DNA from: Symmachiella dynata | GTDB taxonomy: Bacteria; Planctomycetota; Planctomycetia; Planctomycetales; Planctomycetaceae | Assembly (NCBI RefSeq): GCF_007747995.1 | Contig: NZ_CP036276.1 | Coordinates: 1,913,001-1,977,000 of the forward strand | DNA: 64,000 nt | Direction: 5' to 3' | Shown: positions 1-9,072 of the stretch, piece by piece | How positions within the stretch are numbered: position 1 is the stretch's first letter | Layout: each line of letters starts with the position of its first letter | Program-made: the position numbers and the translations under genes | Notes under the pieces: model-generated | Database searches by the model: none | Told to the model about the DNA's origin: nothing | What the model saw: the letters and a program-made list of their open reading frames with translations, nothing else

Positions 1-225
1 GTGGTCTACATTGCTGCTGTCTGTAGTCGTCGCACGCGGCTACCGATCGTTTTGGCGGTGATTAGCATGCACGTGGGCATCGCACTGTTTTTGGGGCTGG
101 TGTCGTTCGCGTCGCTGATGATCGTGCTCAACGTTTCGGCCTTTCTCATTCCCTCGGAACCGACCGGTTTGAAGCAAACCGCTGCCTCGTTTGACCCGCA
201 ATCAATGGTCGCCGTAGCGGCTTAA
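1..225 (+). CDS. C-terminal end of a membrane protein, possibly HTTM-domain family (partial)
   Basis: Only the last 74 residues lie in the window; the true start is upstream. The fragment has a basic stretch (CSRRTRLP), then one or two strongly hydrophobic segments (about residues 15-51) containing MHVGIALFLGLVSF, then a polar tail. A basic segment followed by a His-containing hydrophobic helix near the C-terminus resembles the last helices of HTTM (vitamin K-dependent gamma-carboxylase-like) membrane proteins, which are common in planctomycetes. The fragment is too short to be sure. It ends in TAA 113 bases before the sulfatase gene on the same strand. Any other multi-pass membrane protein remains possible. 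Confidence 0.5.
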   Translation: MVYIAAVCSRRTRLPIVLAVISMHVGIALFLGLVSFASLMIVLNVSAFLIPSEPTGLKQTAASFDPQSMVAVAA

Positions 226-337
226 TGCAGCGGGGAAGGGTGAGGCGTTTGTGCCGCGGCGACATCGTGCGTAGAATCAGAAGCATGACCGTGAGGCGTT
301 CGCGCCGTTGGCCCGATGTTTCTGAGGATGACACACG

Positions 338-1756
338 ATGTTGCGAATCTTGTTTTTCGTGGGATGTTTGACCGTTGGTTTCGCAAGCACACTGTCGGCT
401 GCGGAGGCGCCGCCGAATATTGTATTGATCATGGCTGACGATCTCGGCTATGGCGAACTGGGGTGTTACGGCCAAAAAATCATCCGCACGCCGAACATCG
501 ACCGGTTGGCGGCCGAAGGAATGCGATTCACGCAGTGTTACTCCGGCAGCCCGGTCTGCGCGCCGTCACGGTGTGTGTTGATGACGGGCAAGCACACGGG
601 GCACTCGTTTATTCGCAACAACAGGGCGACCAAGCCGGAAGGGCAATGGCCGATGGACGCCGCCGAATTGACGGTGGCTGAGTTGCTCAAAGCGCAAGGC
701 TACGCCACGGCGGCGATTGGCAAATGGGGGCTGGGTATGGTCGATACGCCCGGCGATCCCAACCGGCAAGGCTTTGATTTGTTCTTTGGTTTCAATTGCC
801 AAACCCATGCACACAATCATTATCCGGTGTATCTGCGGCGCAACGATCAGCGGGTGGAACTGGAAGGCAACACCCGTAGCCTGACCGGCAAGCAGTATTC
901 GCAGGATCTGTTTATTGACGAAGGGCTGCAATTCATTCGCGCGCATCGCGAACAGCCGTTTTTCTTATACCTGCCATTCGCTGTTCCACATTTGTCGATT
1001 CAAGTCCCCGAAGAATCTCTGGCGGAATATACCGACGAGATTCGCGAAGAGGACTACATCCACAAGGGGTATCTTAAGCACCCCGCGCCGCGAGCGGGGT
1101 ATGCCGCGATGGTGACACACATGGATCGGGGCATGGGGCAAATCATGGAATTGCTCAAAGAGTTGAAGCTCGACGACAACACGCTGGTAATTTTCACGTC
1201 GGACAATGGGCCGACTTACAATCGGCTCGGTGGTTCAGATTCCGACTTCTTCCATTCCGCCGGACAGTTCCGCGGATTGAAGGGCAGTGTCTATGAAGGG
1301 GGAATCCGCGTACCGCTCGTCGCCCGCTGGCCGGGACATATTGCTGCGGGAACCGTGAGCGATCATCTCTGCGCGCTGTGGGATATGTTGCCGACATTGA
1401 TGGACGTTGTCGGAGCCGGCGAAAAAACGCCGACTGATATCGACGGCATCAGTTTGGCGCCCACTTTGTTGGCTGGTGGTGATCAACCCGTGCATGACCA
1501 TCTGTATTGGGAATTCGCCGCCTACCGTGGACAACAGGCAGTTCGCTGGGGCCGGTGGAAGGGGGTGCGGCAGAATATGTTTCAGGGAAATCTGGCGATC
1601 GAACTCTATGATCTTCAAAACGATCCCGGTGAATCGAATGACGTGGCCGCTGAGCATCCGGAGGTGGTGAAAAAAATCGAGCAGCTCATGCAGTCACAGC
1701 GGACTGTCTCGGCAGCGTTTCCCTTCCCACAACTCGACGGGGATACGGCCCCGTAA
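338..1756 (+). CDS. Secreted sulfatase (arylsulfatase A-like, formylglycine type)
   Basis: Hydrolyses sulfate esters, probably of sulfated polysaccharides, outside the cytoplasmic membrane. A signal peptide is visible (residues 1-21, hydrophobic [17 protein letters not shown]). The metal-binding MADDLGYG motif is at 32-39 and the CAPSR motif at 74-78, whose Cys is the residue that becomes formylglycine; the following LMTGKHTGH matches the rest of the signature. The length of 472 residues is normal for the family. The natural substrate cannot be read from sequence. The gene is followed 31 bases later by an MFS transporter on the same strand, which suggests joint use, for example uptake of a desulfated sugar acid, but this is inference. 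A second, distinct sulfatase lies at 33875-35185. Confidence 0.93.
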   Translation: MLRILFFVGCLTVGFASTLSAAEAPPNIVLIMADDLGYGELGCYGQKIIRTPNIDRLAAEGMRFTQCYSGSPVCAPSRCVLMTGKHTGHSFIRNNRATKPEGQWPMDAAELTVAELLKAQGYATAAIGKWGLGMVDTPGDPNRQGFDLFFGFNCQTHAHNHYPVYLRRNDQRVELEGNTRSLTGKQYSQDLFIDEGLQFIRAHREQPFFLYLPFAVPHLSIQVPEESLAEYTDEIREEDYIHKGYLKHPAPRAGYAAMVTHMDRGMGQIMELLKELKLDDNTLVIFTSDNGPTYNRLGGSDSDFFHSAGQFRGLKGSVYEGGIRVPLVARWPGHIAAGTVSDHLCALWDMLPTLMDVVGAGEKTPTDIDGISLAPTLLAGGDQPVHDHLYWEFAAYRGQQAVRWGRWKGVRQNMFQGNLAIELYDLQNDPGESNDVAAEHPEVVKKIEQLMQSQRTVSAAFPFPQLDGDTAP

Positions 1757-1787
1757 ACGCCCTCTAAAACAACGTTAGGACCTGCGG

Positions 1788-3599
1788 ATGCCTCAAGCGG
1801 TTCAGAGTGGTGAGGATCGGTCTCCTGCGGCACAGCGGCCGACGAATGTGCGGTTGCTCGTCGTGATCATCGCAGCGGCAACGTCGGTGTTGTTGTATCT
1901 CGATCGGTTTTGCGTCAGCTTTGCGGCGGATTATATCAAGGAGGATTTGCACCTCACGCAGGAGCAGGTGGGGTATTTTCTGAGCGCCTTCTTTTTCTCA
2001 TATGCATTGGCGCAGGTGCCGGCGGGGTGGCTCAGCGACCGTTACGGCGCGCGGATTATGCTGGCGATATACATCCTCGTCTGGTCGGTCTTCACCGCCA
2101 TGATCGGAGCGGTGCATAGTTTTGCGCTGCTGTTGCTGACGCGGTTGGCGTGTGGATTAGGGCAGGCAGGAGCCTATCCCACGTGTGCCAGCGTGTTGAG
2201 CAAATGGGTACCGTTTCGCAAACGGGGGGCGGCCAGTGCCTGGATTTCACTCGGCGGACGCTTTGGAGGTGCAATTGCGCCGCTGCTGACCGCGTTTTTG
2301 ATCGTGCAGTTTGTTCCCAGCGATACGCCTGTTGAGTTTCAAGCGGACGATATTAAAAATGGGCCGCGACTGTGTGCCAAGATCTTCCCCGGTGATGAAA
2401 CCGCCGCCGATGGTTTGTCTGGTGTGAATGCTGATGCAGTGGGGCGGCATGTGTGGTCGCTGCTGAACGAAGAATCGCAGCACGTGGTTCGCCGCGGGGC
2501 AGCGGATTTCGAAAAACCACAACTCGCGCCGCAAGATACGGTGAAGTTGGTGGCGGCAATGAATGAACTATTGGCATCGCCGCAGCTTTACAATGAAGAG
2601 GCATTCAAATCGGCGAACTTGGCGCGGGAAACGCTGAGCACATTGAGTCGGGGGGACGACCAACGACCGCTGAGCGGTATGCAACTACGGCGGTTCAACC
2701 GGTTGCTGCTCGAAGCGGGATTTCCCAACGAGGTCAGCAAACTCTATGTGCGTGGATGGCGGCCGGTGATGTATGTGTACGGCTTCGCGGGCATCATCGT
2801 GGCAGCTGCCGTGTGGATCGTGTATCGCAATCGGCCGGAGGTGCATCCCTGGTGCAATGCGGCGGAGTGCAAGTTGATCGCTGCCGAACGTCCCGCCAAT
2901 GCGCCCAGCCCGCACGGCAAGGCGGGGATGATTCCGATTGGCCGGTTATTAAAAAGCCGTAGCATGTGGCTGTCCTGCTTGGCACAGTTGGGGACCAATA
3001 TCGGTTGGGTGTTTTTGGTGACATGGTTCCCGCGGTATTTGATTTCGCAACACAACGTACCGATCTTGCAGCGCGGGCTGATGGCGATGACGCCGCTGAT
3101 GGTGGGAATCGCCGGGATGTATTGCGGAGGGTGGTTGACCGACAATTTGACACGGCGTTTGGGGGTACGGTGGGGGCGGCGGTTGCCGATGTCGGTCACA
3201 CGATTCGCAGCGGCTGGGGGTTACGGATTGTGCTTGTGGTTTTCGACGTTTGGGGCGGAGTCGGCGATGAATTCTCCCTGGATGTATGTTGCAGCCTTTT
3301 CGCTGGTGGCGTTTTCGACCGACATGGGTGTCCCTGCCGCTTGGGCATTTAATCAAGATGTCGGCGGGCGGTACGTCGGCTCGATCCTGGGCTGGGGCAA
3401 TATGTGGGGCAACTTGGGAGCCTCATTTTCGCCGCCGATCTATAATTATTTTCTGGGCGAAACACCGGGGCCGAACCAATGGAATGCGATGTTTGTCTGT
3501 TGTCTGACAGCGTTCGTGTTTTCCGGAATCTGTGGACTCGGTATCGACGCCTCGACACCCATCGCGCCGCCGGATGAAGTCTCCGTTGAGGAGGGATAG
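1788..3599 (+). CDS. MFS transporter (anion:cation symporter-like) with a large TM5-TM6 loop insertion
   Basis: Inner-membrane secondary transporter, 603 residues. TM1 starts near residue 22 and carries YLDRFCVSF, followed by the MFS loop motif GWLSDRYGAR at 80-89 and GLGQAGAYPT around 123-132. These features resemble the anion:cation symporter group (hexuronate, glucarate, sialate transporters). Family members are usually 420-450 residues; here about 145 hydrophilic residues (about 177-324, containing PRLCAKIFPGDE and MNELLASPQLYNEE) separate TM5 from TM6, so the insertion should face the periplasm. The second half is a normal six-helix MFS domain. It probably shares a transcript with the sulfatase 31 bases upstream. 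Substrate unknown. Confidence 0.88.
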   Translation: MPQAVQSGEDRSPAAQRPTNVRLLVVIIAAATSVLLYLDRFCVSFAADYIKEDLHLTQEQVGYFLSAFFFSYALAQVPAGWLSDRYGARIMLAIYILVWSVFTAMIGAVHSFALLLLTRLACGLGQAGAYPTCASVLSKWVPFRKRGAASAWISLGGRFGGAIAPLLTAFLIVQFVPSDTPVEFQADDIKNGPRLCAKIFPGDETAADGLSGVNADAVGRHVWSLLNEESQHVVRRGAADFEKPQLAPQDTVKLVAAMNELLASPQLYNEEAFKSANLARETLSTLSRGDDQRPLSGMQLRRFNRLLLEAGFPNEVSKLYVRGWRPVMYVYGFAGIIVAAAVWIVYRNRPEVHPWCNAAECKLIAAERPANAPSPHGKAGMIPIGRLLKSRSMWLSCLAQLGTNIGWVFLVTWFPRYLISQHNVPILQRGLMAMTPLMVGIAGMYCGGWLTDNLTRRLGVRWGRRLPMSVTRFAAAGGYGLCLWFSTFGAESAMNSPWMYVAAFSLVAFSTDMGVPAAWAFNQDVGGRYVGSILGWGNMWGNLGASFSPPIYNYFLGETPGPNQWNAMFVCCLTAFVFSGICGLGIDASTPIAPPDEVSVEEG

Positions 3600-3636
3600 G
3601 CTGCCGTCCGCCCGTGCGAACCGTGCGACCTGCAAA

Positions 3637-3666
3637 GCACTGCTGGGCAAGTCAGCAGTGGCACCC
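3637..3666 (+). repeat. Palindromic dispersed repeat, CACTGGC/GCCAGTG family, copy 1
   Basis: The 30 bases form a hairpin with arms GCACTGCTG and CAGCAGTG and end in GGCACCC. Related copies lie at 39582-39610, 39658-39687 and 52982-53005. It sits in the 170-base gap between the MFS and DUF1501 genes. Role unknown; it could end or attenuate transcription, or be a REP-like parasite. Confidence 0.6.
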
Positions 3667-3769
3667 GCGGTACTGCGGAGATGCTGCGCTATTGTTCCAC
3701 ACGTGCGGTGGCGGTACTCTAATGAAAGGGGACGACGCACATCTCCGGGAGCAATAGGGAGACGACTGG

Positions 3770-5128
3770 ATGTTGAGGATACCGGGAAGCGGATTTCGGC
3801 TTTGCGACGGGGTTTCCCGGCGGTCGTTCCTCCAGGTCGGCGGATTGGCGCTAGGAGGCTTGAGTCTGCCACAATTGTTGCAAGCTGAGGAGCAGGTTCC
3901 CGGCGGCAAGTCGCACAAGTCGGTGATCATGGTGTTTCTCACCGGCGGGCCGCCGCATCAAGATATGGTCGATCTGAAGCCGGAGGCGCCGGCGGAGTAT
4001 CGCGGCGAATTTTCTCCCATTCATTCCAATGTGCCGGGCCTCGACGTTTGCGAGCATTTGCCATTGATGTCGCAGCGGATGGACCGGTTGGCGGTGATTC
4101 GCACACTGGTCGGTTCCGAGGGGCGGCATGCGGCGTTTCAATGTTTGCATGGGCACCCGGTGCTGAATCAGCCGCCCGGCGGGTGGCCTTGTTTTGGGTC
4201 GGTGATTTCTAAGTTGCAAGGTCCGCTGAATCGCGAGATTCCCGCCAGTATTAGTTTGCAACCCCGCATCGGCATTCAGCCGTGGAGCGATCCCGGACAG
4301 CCGGGGTTTGCGGGCATGAAACATGCGCCGTATGCACCCAACGCCACCGGAACACAGGATCTGGTGTTGGAGGGGATGGATATGTCGAAGCTGAACGATC
4401 GCCGTGCGCTGTTGGATCGCATGGACCACTTGCGACGCACGTTGGATACCAACGACGCCGTCGACGGCATGAATACGTACTACCGGCAGGCGTTTGATAT
4501 CTTGACCTCGGGCCGTTTGGCGACCGCTTTGGATGTCGAACAGGAAGATCCGGCGGTGCGCGAGCGCTATGGACGCGGGTCCAAGGAACCGGCCGGTTAT
4601 GGCGATGCAGGTTGGATGCGGAATGAAGACTTTATCGTCGCCCGGCGGCTTATCGAAGCGGGGGCGCGGGTCGTGACGCTGTCGTTCGGACGCTGGGATT
4701 GGCACGGCCAGCCGCACGGTACGAATTTTGACAACGCTCGCGATCATCTGCCGGCGTTGGACCAAGCGTTGACGGCACTGTTGGATGATCTGCGCGACCG
4801 CGGCATGGAGGATGACGTCTCGGTCGTGGTCTGGGGTGAATTTGGTCGCACGCCGTTGATCAACAAGCGAGGCGGGCGGGACCATTGGCCCAGCGTGGGA
4901 TGTGCGCTGTTGGCCGGCGGCGGTATGCGCACAGGGCAAGTCATCGGTGCGACGAATGCGCGAGCGGAACACCCGATACAACGCCCGGTGCATTTTCAAG
5001 AGATCTTTGGCACGCTGTATCACAATCTCGGGTTGGACGTGGGCAATCTAACGATCAACGATTTGACGGGTCGCCCGCAGTTTTTAATCGACTACGGCAA
5101 ATATCAACCGTTACCGGAACTGGTTTAA
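3770..5128 (+). CDS. DUF1501 family protein, Tat-exported
   Basis: A planctomycete-expanded family related to the alkaline phosphatase/sulfatase fold; the biochemical role is unknown. The N-terminus carries a Tat-like leader (SRRSFLQVGGLALGGLSLP, about residues 16-34). The mature protein begins with SVIMVFLTGGPPHQDM, typical of DUF1501, and later has FGRTPLINKRGGRDHWP, the conserved C-terminal motif with likely metal ligands. The length of 452 residues is usual. The start is supported by GGGAG ten bases upstream. The WD40 gene follows after 6 bases, so the two are surely co-transcribed; the same DUF1501-then-WD40 order recurs at 45209-42889 on the other strand. Confidence 0.9.
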   Translation: MLRIPGSGFRLCDGVSRRSFLQVGGLALGGLSLPQLLQAEEQVPGGKSHKSVIMVFLTGGPPHQDMVDLKPEAPAEYRGEFSPIHSNVPGLDVCEHLPLMSQRMDRLAVIRTLVGSEGRHAAFQCLHGHPVLNQPPGGWPCFGSVISKLQGPLNREIPASISLQPRIGIQPWSDPGQPGFAGMKHAPYAPNATGTQDLVLEGMDMSKLNDRRALLDRMDHLRRTLDTNDAVDGMNTYYRQAFDILTSGRLATALDVEQEDPAVRERYGRGSKEPAGYGDAGWMRNEDFIVARRLIEAGARVVTLSFGRWDWHGQPHGTNFDNARDHLPALDQALTALLDDLRDRGMEDDVSVVVWGEFGRTPLINKRGGRDHWPSVGCALLAGGGMRTGQVIGATNARAEHPIQRPVHFQEIFGTLYHNLGLDVGNLTINDLTGRPQFLIDYGKYQPLPELV

Positions 5129-5134
5129 GCCACC

Positions 5135-6016
5135 ATGACGACACCTATCCTCAGCCTTGGTCACAGGAACGCCGCCTATTCGGTCGCGTTTGCTCGTGAT
5201 GCGCAGCTGTTGGCCAGTGGTTGTCTAGATAAGACGATCTCAGTGTGGGATTTGCCGTCGGGAAAACAGCGGATGCAGTTGCGTGGACATCGCGAGGCGG
5301 TGTGTGAAGTTGTCTTTTTACCCGACGGCGTCACGCTGCTGTCGGCGAGTTTGGACAAGACGTTGCGGCTGTGGGATCTGGAATCAGGCAAACTGAAATC
5401 GACGCTGACGGGAGTGCACCAGACCTATCTGACCTGCATGGACGCGTCGGCCGATTGCCGTCTGGCAGCTTCCGGCTCGCACGACAAGAGCGTGGTTGTT
5501 TGGGATATTGCTGGTGGACAGCCATTGGGGGAACTCAAGGGGCATACGGATCTGATTACCGCCATTGCGATGTCGCCCGACGGAAAAGTGATCACCTCGG
5601 GTGGACACGATGTGCTTGTGCGACTTTGGGATGCAGAGAAGCGAGAGCCGCTTAAAGAGCTCGGTCCGCACACCGCAGCCATTCAAAGCCTCGCATTCTC
5701 GCCGGACGGAACGACCGTCGCCGCTGGTGATGACGATGGTGTGATTCGAATTTGGAATACCAAGACAGGGGACTTCACAAAGATTCGCGGCGGGCATCAG
5801 CGGACGGTGAAGTCGCTAACCTTTTCTCCCGATGGAACTCAACTCGCCTCCGGCGGGGCGGACACGACGGTGCGGATTCACGACGTGGCCACGGCGCGCG
5901 AAGTGAGGAATCTCCAGGGGCATCGCAACAGCGTCTACGATGTGGCCTTTGCCCCCGACGGCAAACAGTTGGCCTCCGCCGGTTTCGATCGAACGGTGCA
6001 TGTTTGGAGCCTTTGA
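5135..6016 (+). CDS. WD40 repeat protein, seven-bladed propeller
   Basis: The 293-residue protein is almost entirely seven WD40 repeats of about 41 residues, each with a GH-type start (GHRNAAYSV, GHREAVCEV, VHQTYLTCM, GHTDLITAI, PHTAAIQSL, GHQRTVKSL, GHRNSVYDV) and a closing dipeptide such as VWDL, LWDL, VWDI, LWDA, IWNT, IHDV or VWSL. This is one complete beta-propeller with no extra domain. There is no signal peptide, so a cytoplasmic scaffold role is likely, although its partner gene 6 bases upstream encodes an exported DUF1501 protein. Binding partner unknown. Confidence 0.92.
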   Translation: MTTPILSLGHRNAAYSVAFARDAQLLASGCLDKTISVWDLPSGKQRMQLRGHREAVCEVVFLPDGVTLLSASLDKTLRLWDLESGKLKSTLTGVHQTYLTCMDASADCRLAASGSHDKSVVVWDIAGGQPLGELKGHTDLITAIAMSPDGKVITSGGHDVLVRLWDAEKREPLKELGPHTAAIQSLAFSPDGTTVAAGDDDGVIRIWNTKTGDFTKIRGGHQRTVKSLTFSPDGTQLASGGADTTVRIHDVATAREVRNLQGHRNSVYDVAFAPDGKQLASAGFDRTVHVWSL

Positions 6017-6082
6017 ACGCCAGGAAGCGCGATTGGGCTGTTGAAAAAACAGCGTGCGGATATAGCGAACCACAAAGATTTT

Positions 6083-6114
6083 CCCTCAAGCCTGTCCCCT
6101 CAAGCCTCACGCCT
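6083..6114 (+). repeat. CCTCAAGCC dispersed repeat, copy 1
   Basis: A 32-base direct double motif (CCTCAAGCCTGTC then CCTCAAGCCTCACGCC) lies 66 bases after the WD40 stop. Close relatives occur at 9099-9130, 45282-45313, 50803-50833 and 62979-63009, always between genes. The unit repeats CTCAAGCCT internally. Function unknown. Confidence 0.7.
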
Positions 6115-6207
6115 TTTTCCAGACGAAGTCCAATCAGCTCTTAGACCGAATTTCGCTACGCCACTTCTCTTTAAGCGGACTTCTCTGAAATAACAGGACC
6201 TATTCAA

Positions 6208-6597
6208 ATGGCACGTCAAAAACAGGCGCAGGTGGCGGTCACGCCGCGGGCGAAGGTCTGGTTGGAGGTCGATGGCACTTACATCTTTGGGTTGGGGATT
6301 TGCCGCATCTTGGAGGCGGTAGAAGAGACCGGTTCGATCAAGAATGCCGCTGCTGCTGTCGACAAAAGCTATCGGCACGTGTGGTCGCGCATTAAAGAGG
6401 TCGAAGCCCGGCTGGGGATCGTGCTGGTGGAAACGCAGGTGGGGGGCGGCGATCTGCGGCGGAGCACGCTGACTGAACCCGCGCGACAATTGACGGCTCG
6501 CTATCGAGAGATGCGACAACAGGTGTTTGAAATTGTCGAAGAGCAGTTTACGGCGGATATTCAGGAGATTGTGAATGGCGTGAGGAGTGAAGGGTGA
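6208..6597 (+). CDS. ModE-like winged helix transcription regulator (DNA-binding domain only)
   Basis: This 129-residue protein matches the N-terminal DNA-binding domain of the molybdate regulator ModE, a LysR-like winged helix: GICRILEAVEETGSIKNAAAAVDKSYRHVW (about residues 30-60) includes the helix-turn-helix, followed by IKEVEARLGIVLVE and a GGGDLRRSTLT wing. Full-length ModE adds two molybdate-binding Mop domains; none is present here, so it may not sense molybdate directly. The start is supported by AGGA upstream. It precedes a small membrane protein and a TiaS-like protein on the same strand, whose expression it may control. Confidence 0.85.
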   Translation: MARQKQAQVAVTPRAKVWLEVDGTYIFGLGICRILEAVEETGSIKNAAAAVDKSYRHVWSRIKEVEARLGIVLVETQVGGGDLRRSTLTEPARQLTARYREMRQQVFEIVEEQFTADIQEIVNGVRSEG

Positions 6598-6646
6598 GAC
6601 GCGCGGTCTGCTCCTCTTTCTTGCGTGTCGCGGCGGTTTGCGTTAC

Positions 6647-6686
6647 GATTCGACCAATTGGCACGGGCTTGCCATTTGGTCGAATC
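6647..6686. promoter_or_regulatory. Perfect 11-bp inverted repeat (hairpin) upstream of the 6711 membrane gene
   Basis: GATTCGACCAA at 6647-6657 is exactly mirrored by TTGGTCGAATC at 6676-6686, and inside lie TGGCA (6659-6663) and TGCCA (6670-6674), giving a two-part stem around a six-base loop. It begins 49 bases after the ModE-like stop and ends 24 bases before the next start. Only TTTG follows, so it is a weak candidate for a terminator; an operator or mRNA leader structure is equally possible. Confidence 0.55.
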
Positions 6687-6710
6687 TTTGTACGTAAATG
6701 AGAGTAACGC

Positions 6711-7331
6711 ATGACGCCGGCACTAAAACCGCATCCTGGGCTGTTGGGCAAAACCAGGTTACATCGACTGGCCCGCGCAAGCGATGTGCCATCGACCACG
6801 GAGTGGCTGATCCTGATTGGATTTGGCGTTCTCACCGCCGCCATGTCGACGCTGATTGACCTGCATCTGCGCATCCCCGGGCATGCGATTTTGAAGGTCG
6901 TCTTTCCGGTGGCGGCGGGGTTGGCATTGGTTCCGCGACAAGGGGCCGGATCGATCATCGGTGTCTCGGCGCTGGCGACGGCGATCGCTTTACGGATGCT
7001 TGGTTTTGGCGGTTCGGGTTTGGGATTTGGGGCGTTGACGAGTCTGACGGTCATCGGTCCCACGCTGGATTGGATGTTGCGGCATGCACGTTCCAGCCGC
7101 GCGGTTTATATCGGATTCGTGCTCGGCGGACTGTTCACCAATTTAGCTGCGCTGTTGGTCCGCGGGACGTTAAAGGGGGTGGGGCTGGAACACGCGGGCG
7201 GGCGTCCGCTGTCGGTCTGGCTGTCGCAAGCGGCAATCACTTATACGATCTGCGGTATCGTAGCCGGATTGTTGAGCGCCTCGGTTTGGTTTGGTGCGAA
7301 TCCGCCACAGAAGCAGGAGTCGACACCGTGA
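6711..7331 (+). CDS. Small multi-pass membrane protein of unknown function (transport-component-like)
   Basis: The 206-residue product has about five to six hydrophobic segments (near residues 28-46, 58-72, 78-98, 104-125, 135-150 and 176-195) and no export signal. The size, Gly/Ala-rich helices and lack of large loops resemble substrate-binding S components of ECF vitamin/metal transporters, but no specific signature was recognised, so this is only a suggestion. The start has GAGAG upstream. Its stop overlaps the GTG start of the next gene (GTGA at 7328-7331), implying translational coupling and a shared role with the GIDDTD protein. Confidence 0.7.
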   Translation: MTPALKPHPGLLGKTRLHRLARASDVPSTTEWLILIGFGVLTAAMSTLIDLHLRIPGHAILKVVFPVAAGLALVPRQGAGSIIGVSALATAIALRMLGFGGSGLGFGALTSLTVIGPTLDWMLRHARSSRAVYIGFVLGGLFTNLAALLVRGTLKGVGLEHAGGRPLSVWLSQAAITYTICGIVAGLLSASVWFGANPPQKQESTP

Positions 7332-8071
7332 TTATTGTCGGCATTGATGATACGGATATCATCGGCTCGCGGGGGACCAATCAACTGGCGCGGCAAATTG
7401 TCCGCGAACTTTCAGCGGATTGGAGTTGTCTGCGAATCGTCCGCCATCAACTTCTAGACGATCCCCGTGTACCGTACACCTCAAAAAACGGTTCGGCGTC
7501 GATCACGCTTCAGCGTCGGCAAGATTCGTTGCGCTCGCCGGATCTTGTCGGCGAAACGCCGTTGGCCGTCGATTCGGTGCTGCAATGTTGCCGGCGGGTG
7601 ATGCGGGACTGGTTTATCGAAGGGAGTGACCCGGGATTATGTCTGCTAACCGGGGAGTGCCCTCCGGAGGTCGTCGAATGGGGCCGCCGCTGCCAAAGCG
7701 AGTTTGTTGAGCGCGAAACCGCGTTCGCAGTTGCCGCCGCTGTCGGCGTGCACCTAGAAGCTTTGGGCGGCACCGAAGATGGAGTGATTGGAGCATTGGC
7801 TGCGGTGGGGCTGGCATGGGCACAAAACAGCGGTCGCATCATCCAGTTGGGTGAGTGGCCCGATGATCTTTCCGGAGCACAACCCGTCGACGCGCTCCGC
7901 AGTCGGGATGTGTGCGTTCAGGGATACGGGACGGACCAAAAAATCACGGATGGGACTGTCGACGTAGGAAAACATCTCCGTCCGAACGTGCGGCACGGGG
8001 CGGCGGTGCTTTTTGTTGAAGCAACCGCCACACAGTCGCCGCAGCTGTATCAAGCAGTCAAATTACCTTAA
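7328..8071 (+). CDS. TiaS-like (COG1571-type) GIDDTD protein, short bacterial form
   Basis: The 247-residue product opens with [10 protein letters not shown] and [10 protein letters not shown], the N-terminal signature of archaeal tRNA-Ile2 agmatidine synthetase TiaS, in which the Asp-rich motif belongs to the unusual kinase domain. Archaeal TiaS is about 420 residues with additional OB-fold and zinc-ribbon domains; none of these is present and no Cys-X2-Cys pair is seen. The GTG at 7328 was chosen because it gives the motif at residue 5 and overlaps the preceding stop; an upstream ATG at 7070 would bury most of the membrane gene. Bacteria normally modify this tRNA with TilS, so another substrate is likely. 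Confidence 0.7.
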   Translation: MIIVGIDDTDIIGSRGTNQLARQIVRELSADWSCLRIVRHQLLDDPRVPYTSKNGSASITLQRRQDSLRSPDLVGETPLAVDSVLQCCRRVMRDWFIEGSDPGLCLLTGECPPEVVEWGRRCQSEFVERETAFAVAAAVGVHLEALGGTEDGVIGALAAVGLAWAQNSGRIIQLGEWPDDLSGAQPVDALRSRDVCVQGYGTDQKITDGTVDVGKHLRPNVRHGAAVLFVEATATQSPQLYQAVKLP

Positions 8072-8084
8072 AGGTTCAATTTCG

Positions 8085-9008
8085 ATGAAGTTCAGTGCTC
8101 CAGGTTCCACACGTTCACCGCAGCCAGCGGCTGGCAAAGGTTTTACGTTAATCGAATTGTTGGTCGTGATTGCGATCATCGCGATTTTGATTGCGTTGCT
8201 GTTGCCAGCCGTGCAACAAGCCCGTGAAGCGGCTCGGCGGACGACTTGCAAAAACAACATGCGGCAAATTGCGCTGGGACTGCACAATTATCAATCGACG
8301 CACCTCGTGTTTCCGATGGGCGTGTTGGGGACTAGCGGCAGCACGTCGAATGGACATTTGCTAACAACCTGGCAGACGCTGATTTTGCCCTACATCGAAC
8401 AAGTCGCTGTGTACAACGAATACGATTTCAATGTGCGTTTCGATGACCCCAACAATGCCGCTGCGGTCATCCATGTCATTCCGACCTACCTGTGTGCCTC
8501 ACAACCCGAAACCGATGTCGTCGATTTGCTGTACGGCCCCAGCCACTATGCCGCTGCATCCGGCACGACTCCCGGCGCGGATGACGGGATCTTGTATCCG
8601 CTCTCCGCAACACGTTTCCGGAATGTGACGGATGGCACGACCAATACCTTGGCGGCTGGAGAAATCAATTTCGAATTCGGCGGTTGGGCGCGAGGAGCGA
8701 TCAATTCCGGCGGAGGTGGCGGCGGCGGCGGTGGGGGAGGAGGCGGAGGCGGCAGTCAAGGTTTCGCACGGGGCGTGCTCCGCTGGTGGAAGGCCTCACC
8801 CAATTGCGCCCAGCCGGGAATGAATCCGCCGGGAACGAGTTGCTCCAGCAGCGCCGAGCGACGTTTCCAGTTTTCCAGCCCGCATGTAGGCGGCAGCCAC
8901 TTCTCGTTGGCCGATGGCAGCGGACGGTTTATCAGCGAGTCGATTGATGTCGACCTGTACCGCGCGCTATTCACGGTGCAGGGTGGCGAGATTGTTAATG
9001 AGTTTTAG
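8085..9008 (+). CDS. DUF1559 (SBP_bac_10) protein with pseudopilin-like N-terminus and poly-Gly tract
   Basis: A planctomycete-specific expanded family exported through a type IV pilin-like leader. [20 protein letters not shown] (about residues 18-37) is the cleavage and membrane-helix region; [20 protein letters not shown] follows. The C-terminus carries the family signature [21 protein letters not shown] run of 16 glycines (from GGCGGN codons, 8713-8754) interrupts the C-terminal half and is probably length-variable. The start at 8085 has AAGG 10 bases upstream; the reading frame is open further upstream but overlaps the preceding gene. Function unknown; surface or cell-wall roles have been suggested for the family. 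Confidence 0.92.
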   Translation: MKFSAPGSTRSPQPAAGKGFTLIELLVVIAIIAILIALLLPAVQQAREAARRTTCKNNMRQIALGLHNYQSTHLVFPMGVLGTSGSTSNGHLLTTWQTLILPYIEQVAVYNEYDFNVRFDDPNNAAAVIHVIPTYLCASQPETDVVDLLYGPSHYAAASGTTPGADDGILYPLSATRFRNVTDGTTNTLAAGEINFEFGGWARGAINSGGGGGGGGGGGGGGGSQGFARGVLRWWKASPNCAQPGMNPPGTSCSSSAERRFQFSSPHVGGSHFSLADGSGRFISESIDVDLYRALFTVQGGEIVNEF

Positions 9009-9072
9009 CGGTGACCGGTTTGGCTTCTGCCTAGCCGTTTGGGTTGGGGGTATCGTTCGTCCTGCATAGAAA

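Noticed and set aside
3851-5023. A 390-codon minus-strand frame opposite the first DUF1501 gene
   Set aside because: It is a shadow of the DUF1501 gene, whose leader, motifs and start are clear; its translation is low in hydrophobic order and has no family features.
6658-6673. Sigma-54 promoter in the hairpin before the 6711 gene (TGGCACGGGCTTGCC)
   Set aside because: GG and GC are 11 bases apart rather than 12, and the bases are explained by the inner stem of the inverted repeat.
7070-7327. Upstream ATG start for the TiaS-like protein
   Set aside because: It would overlap the membrane gene by 260 bases; the GTG at 7328 puts GIDDTD at residue 5, as in homologues.
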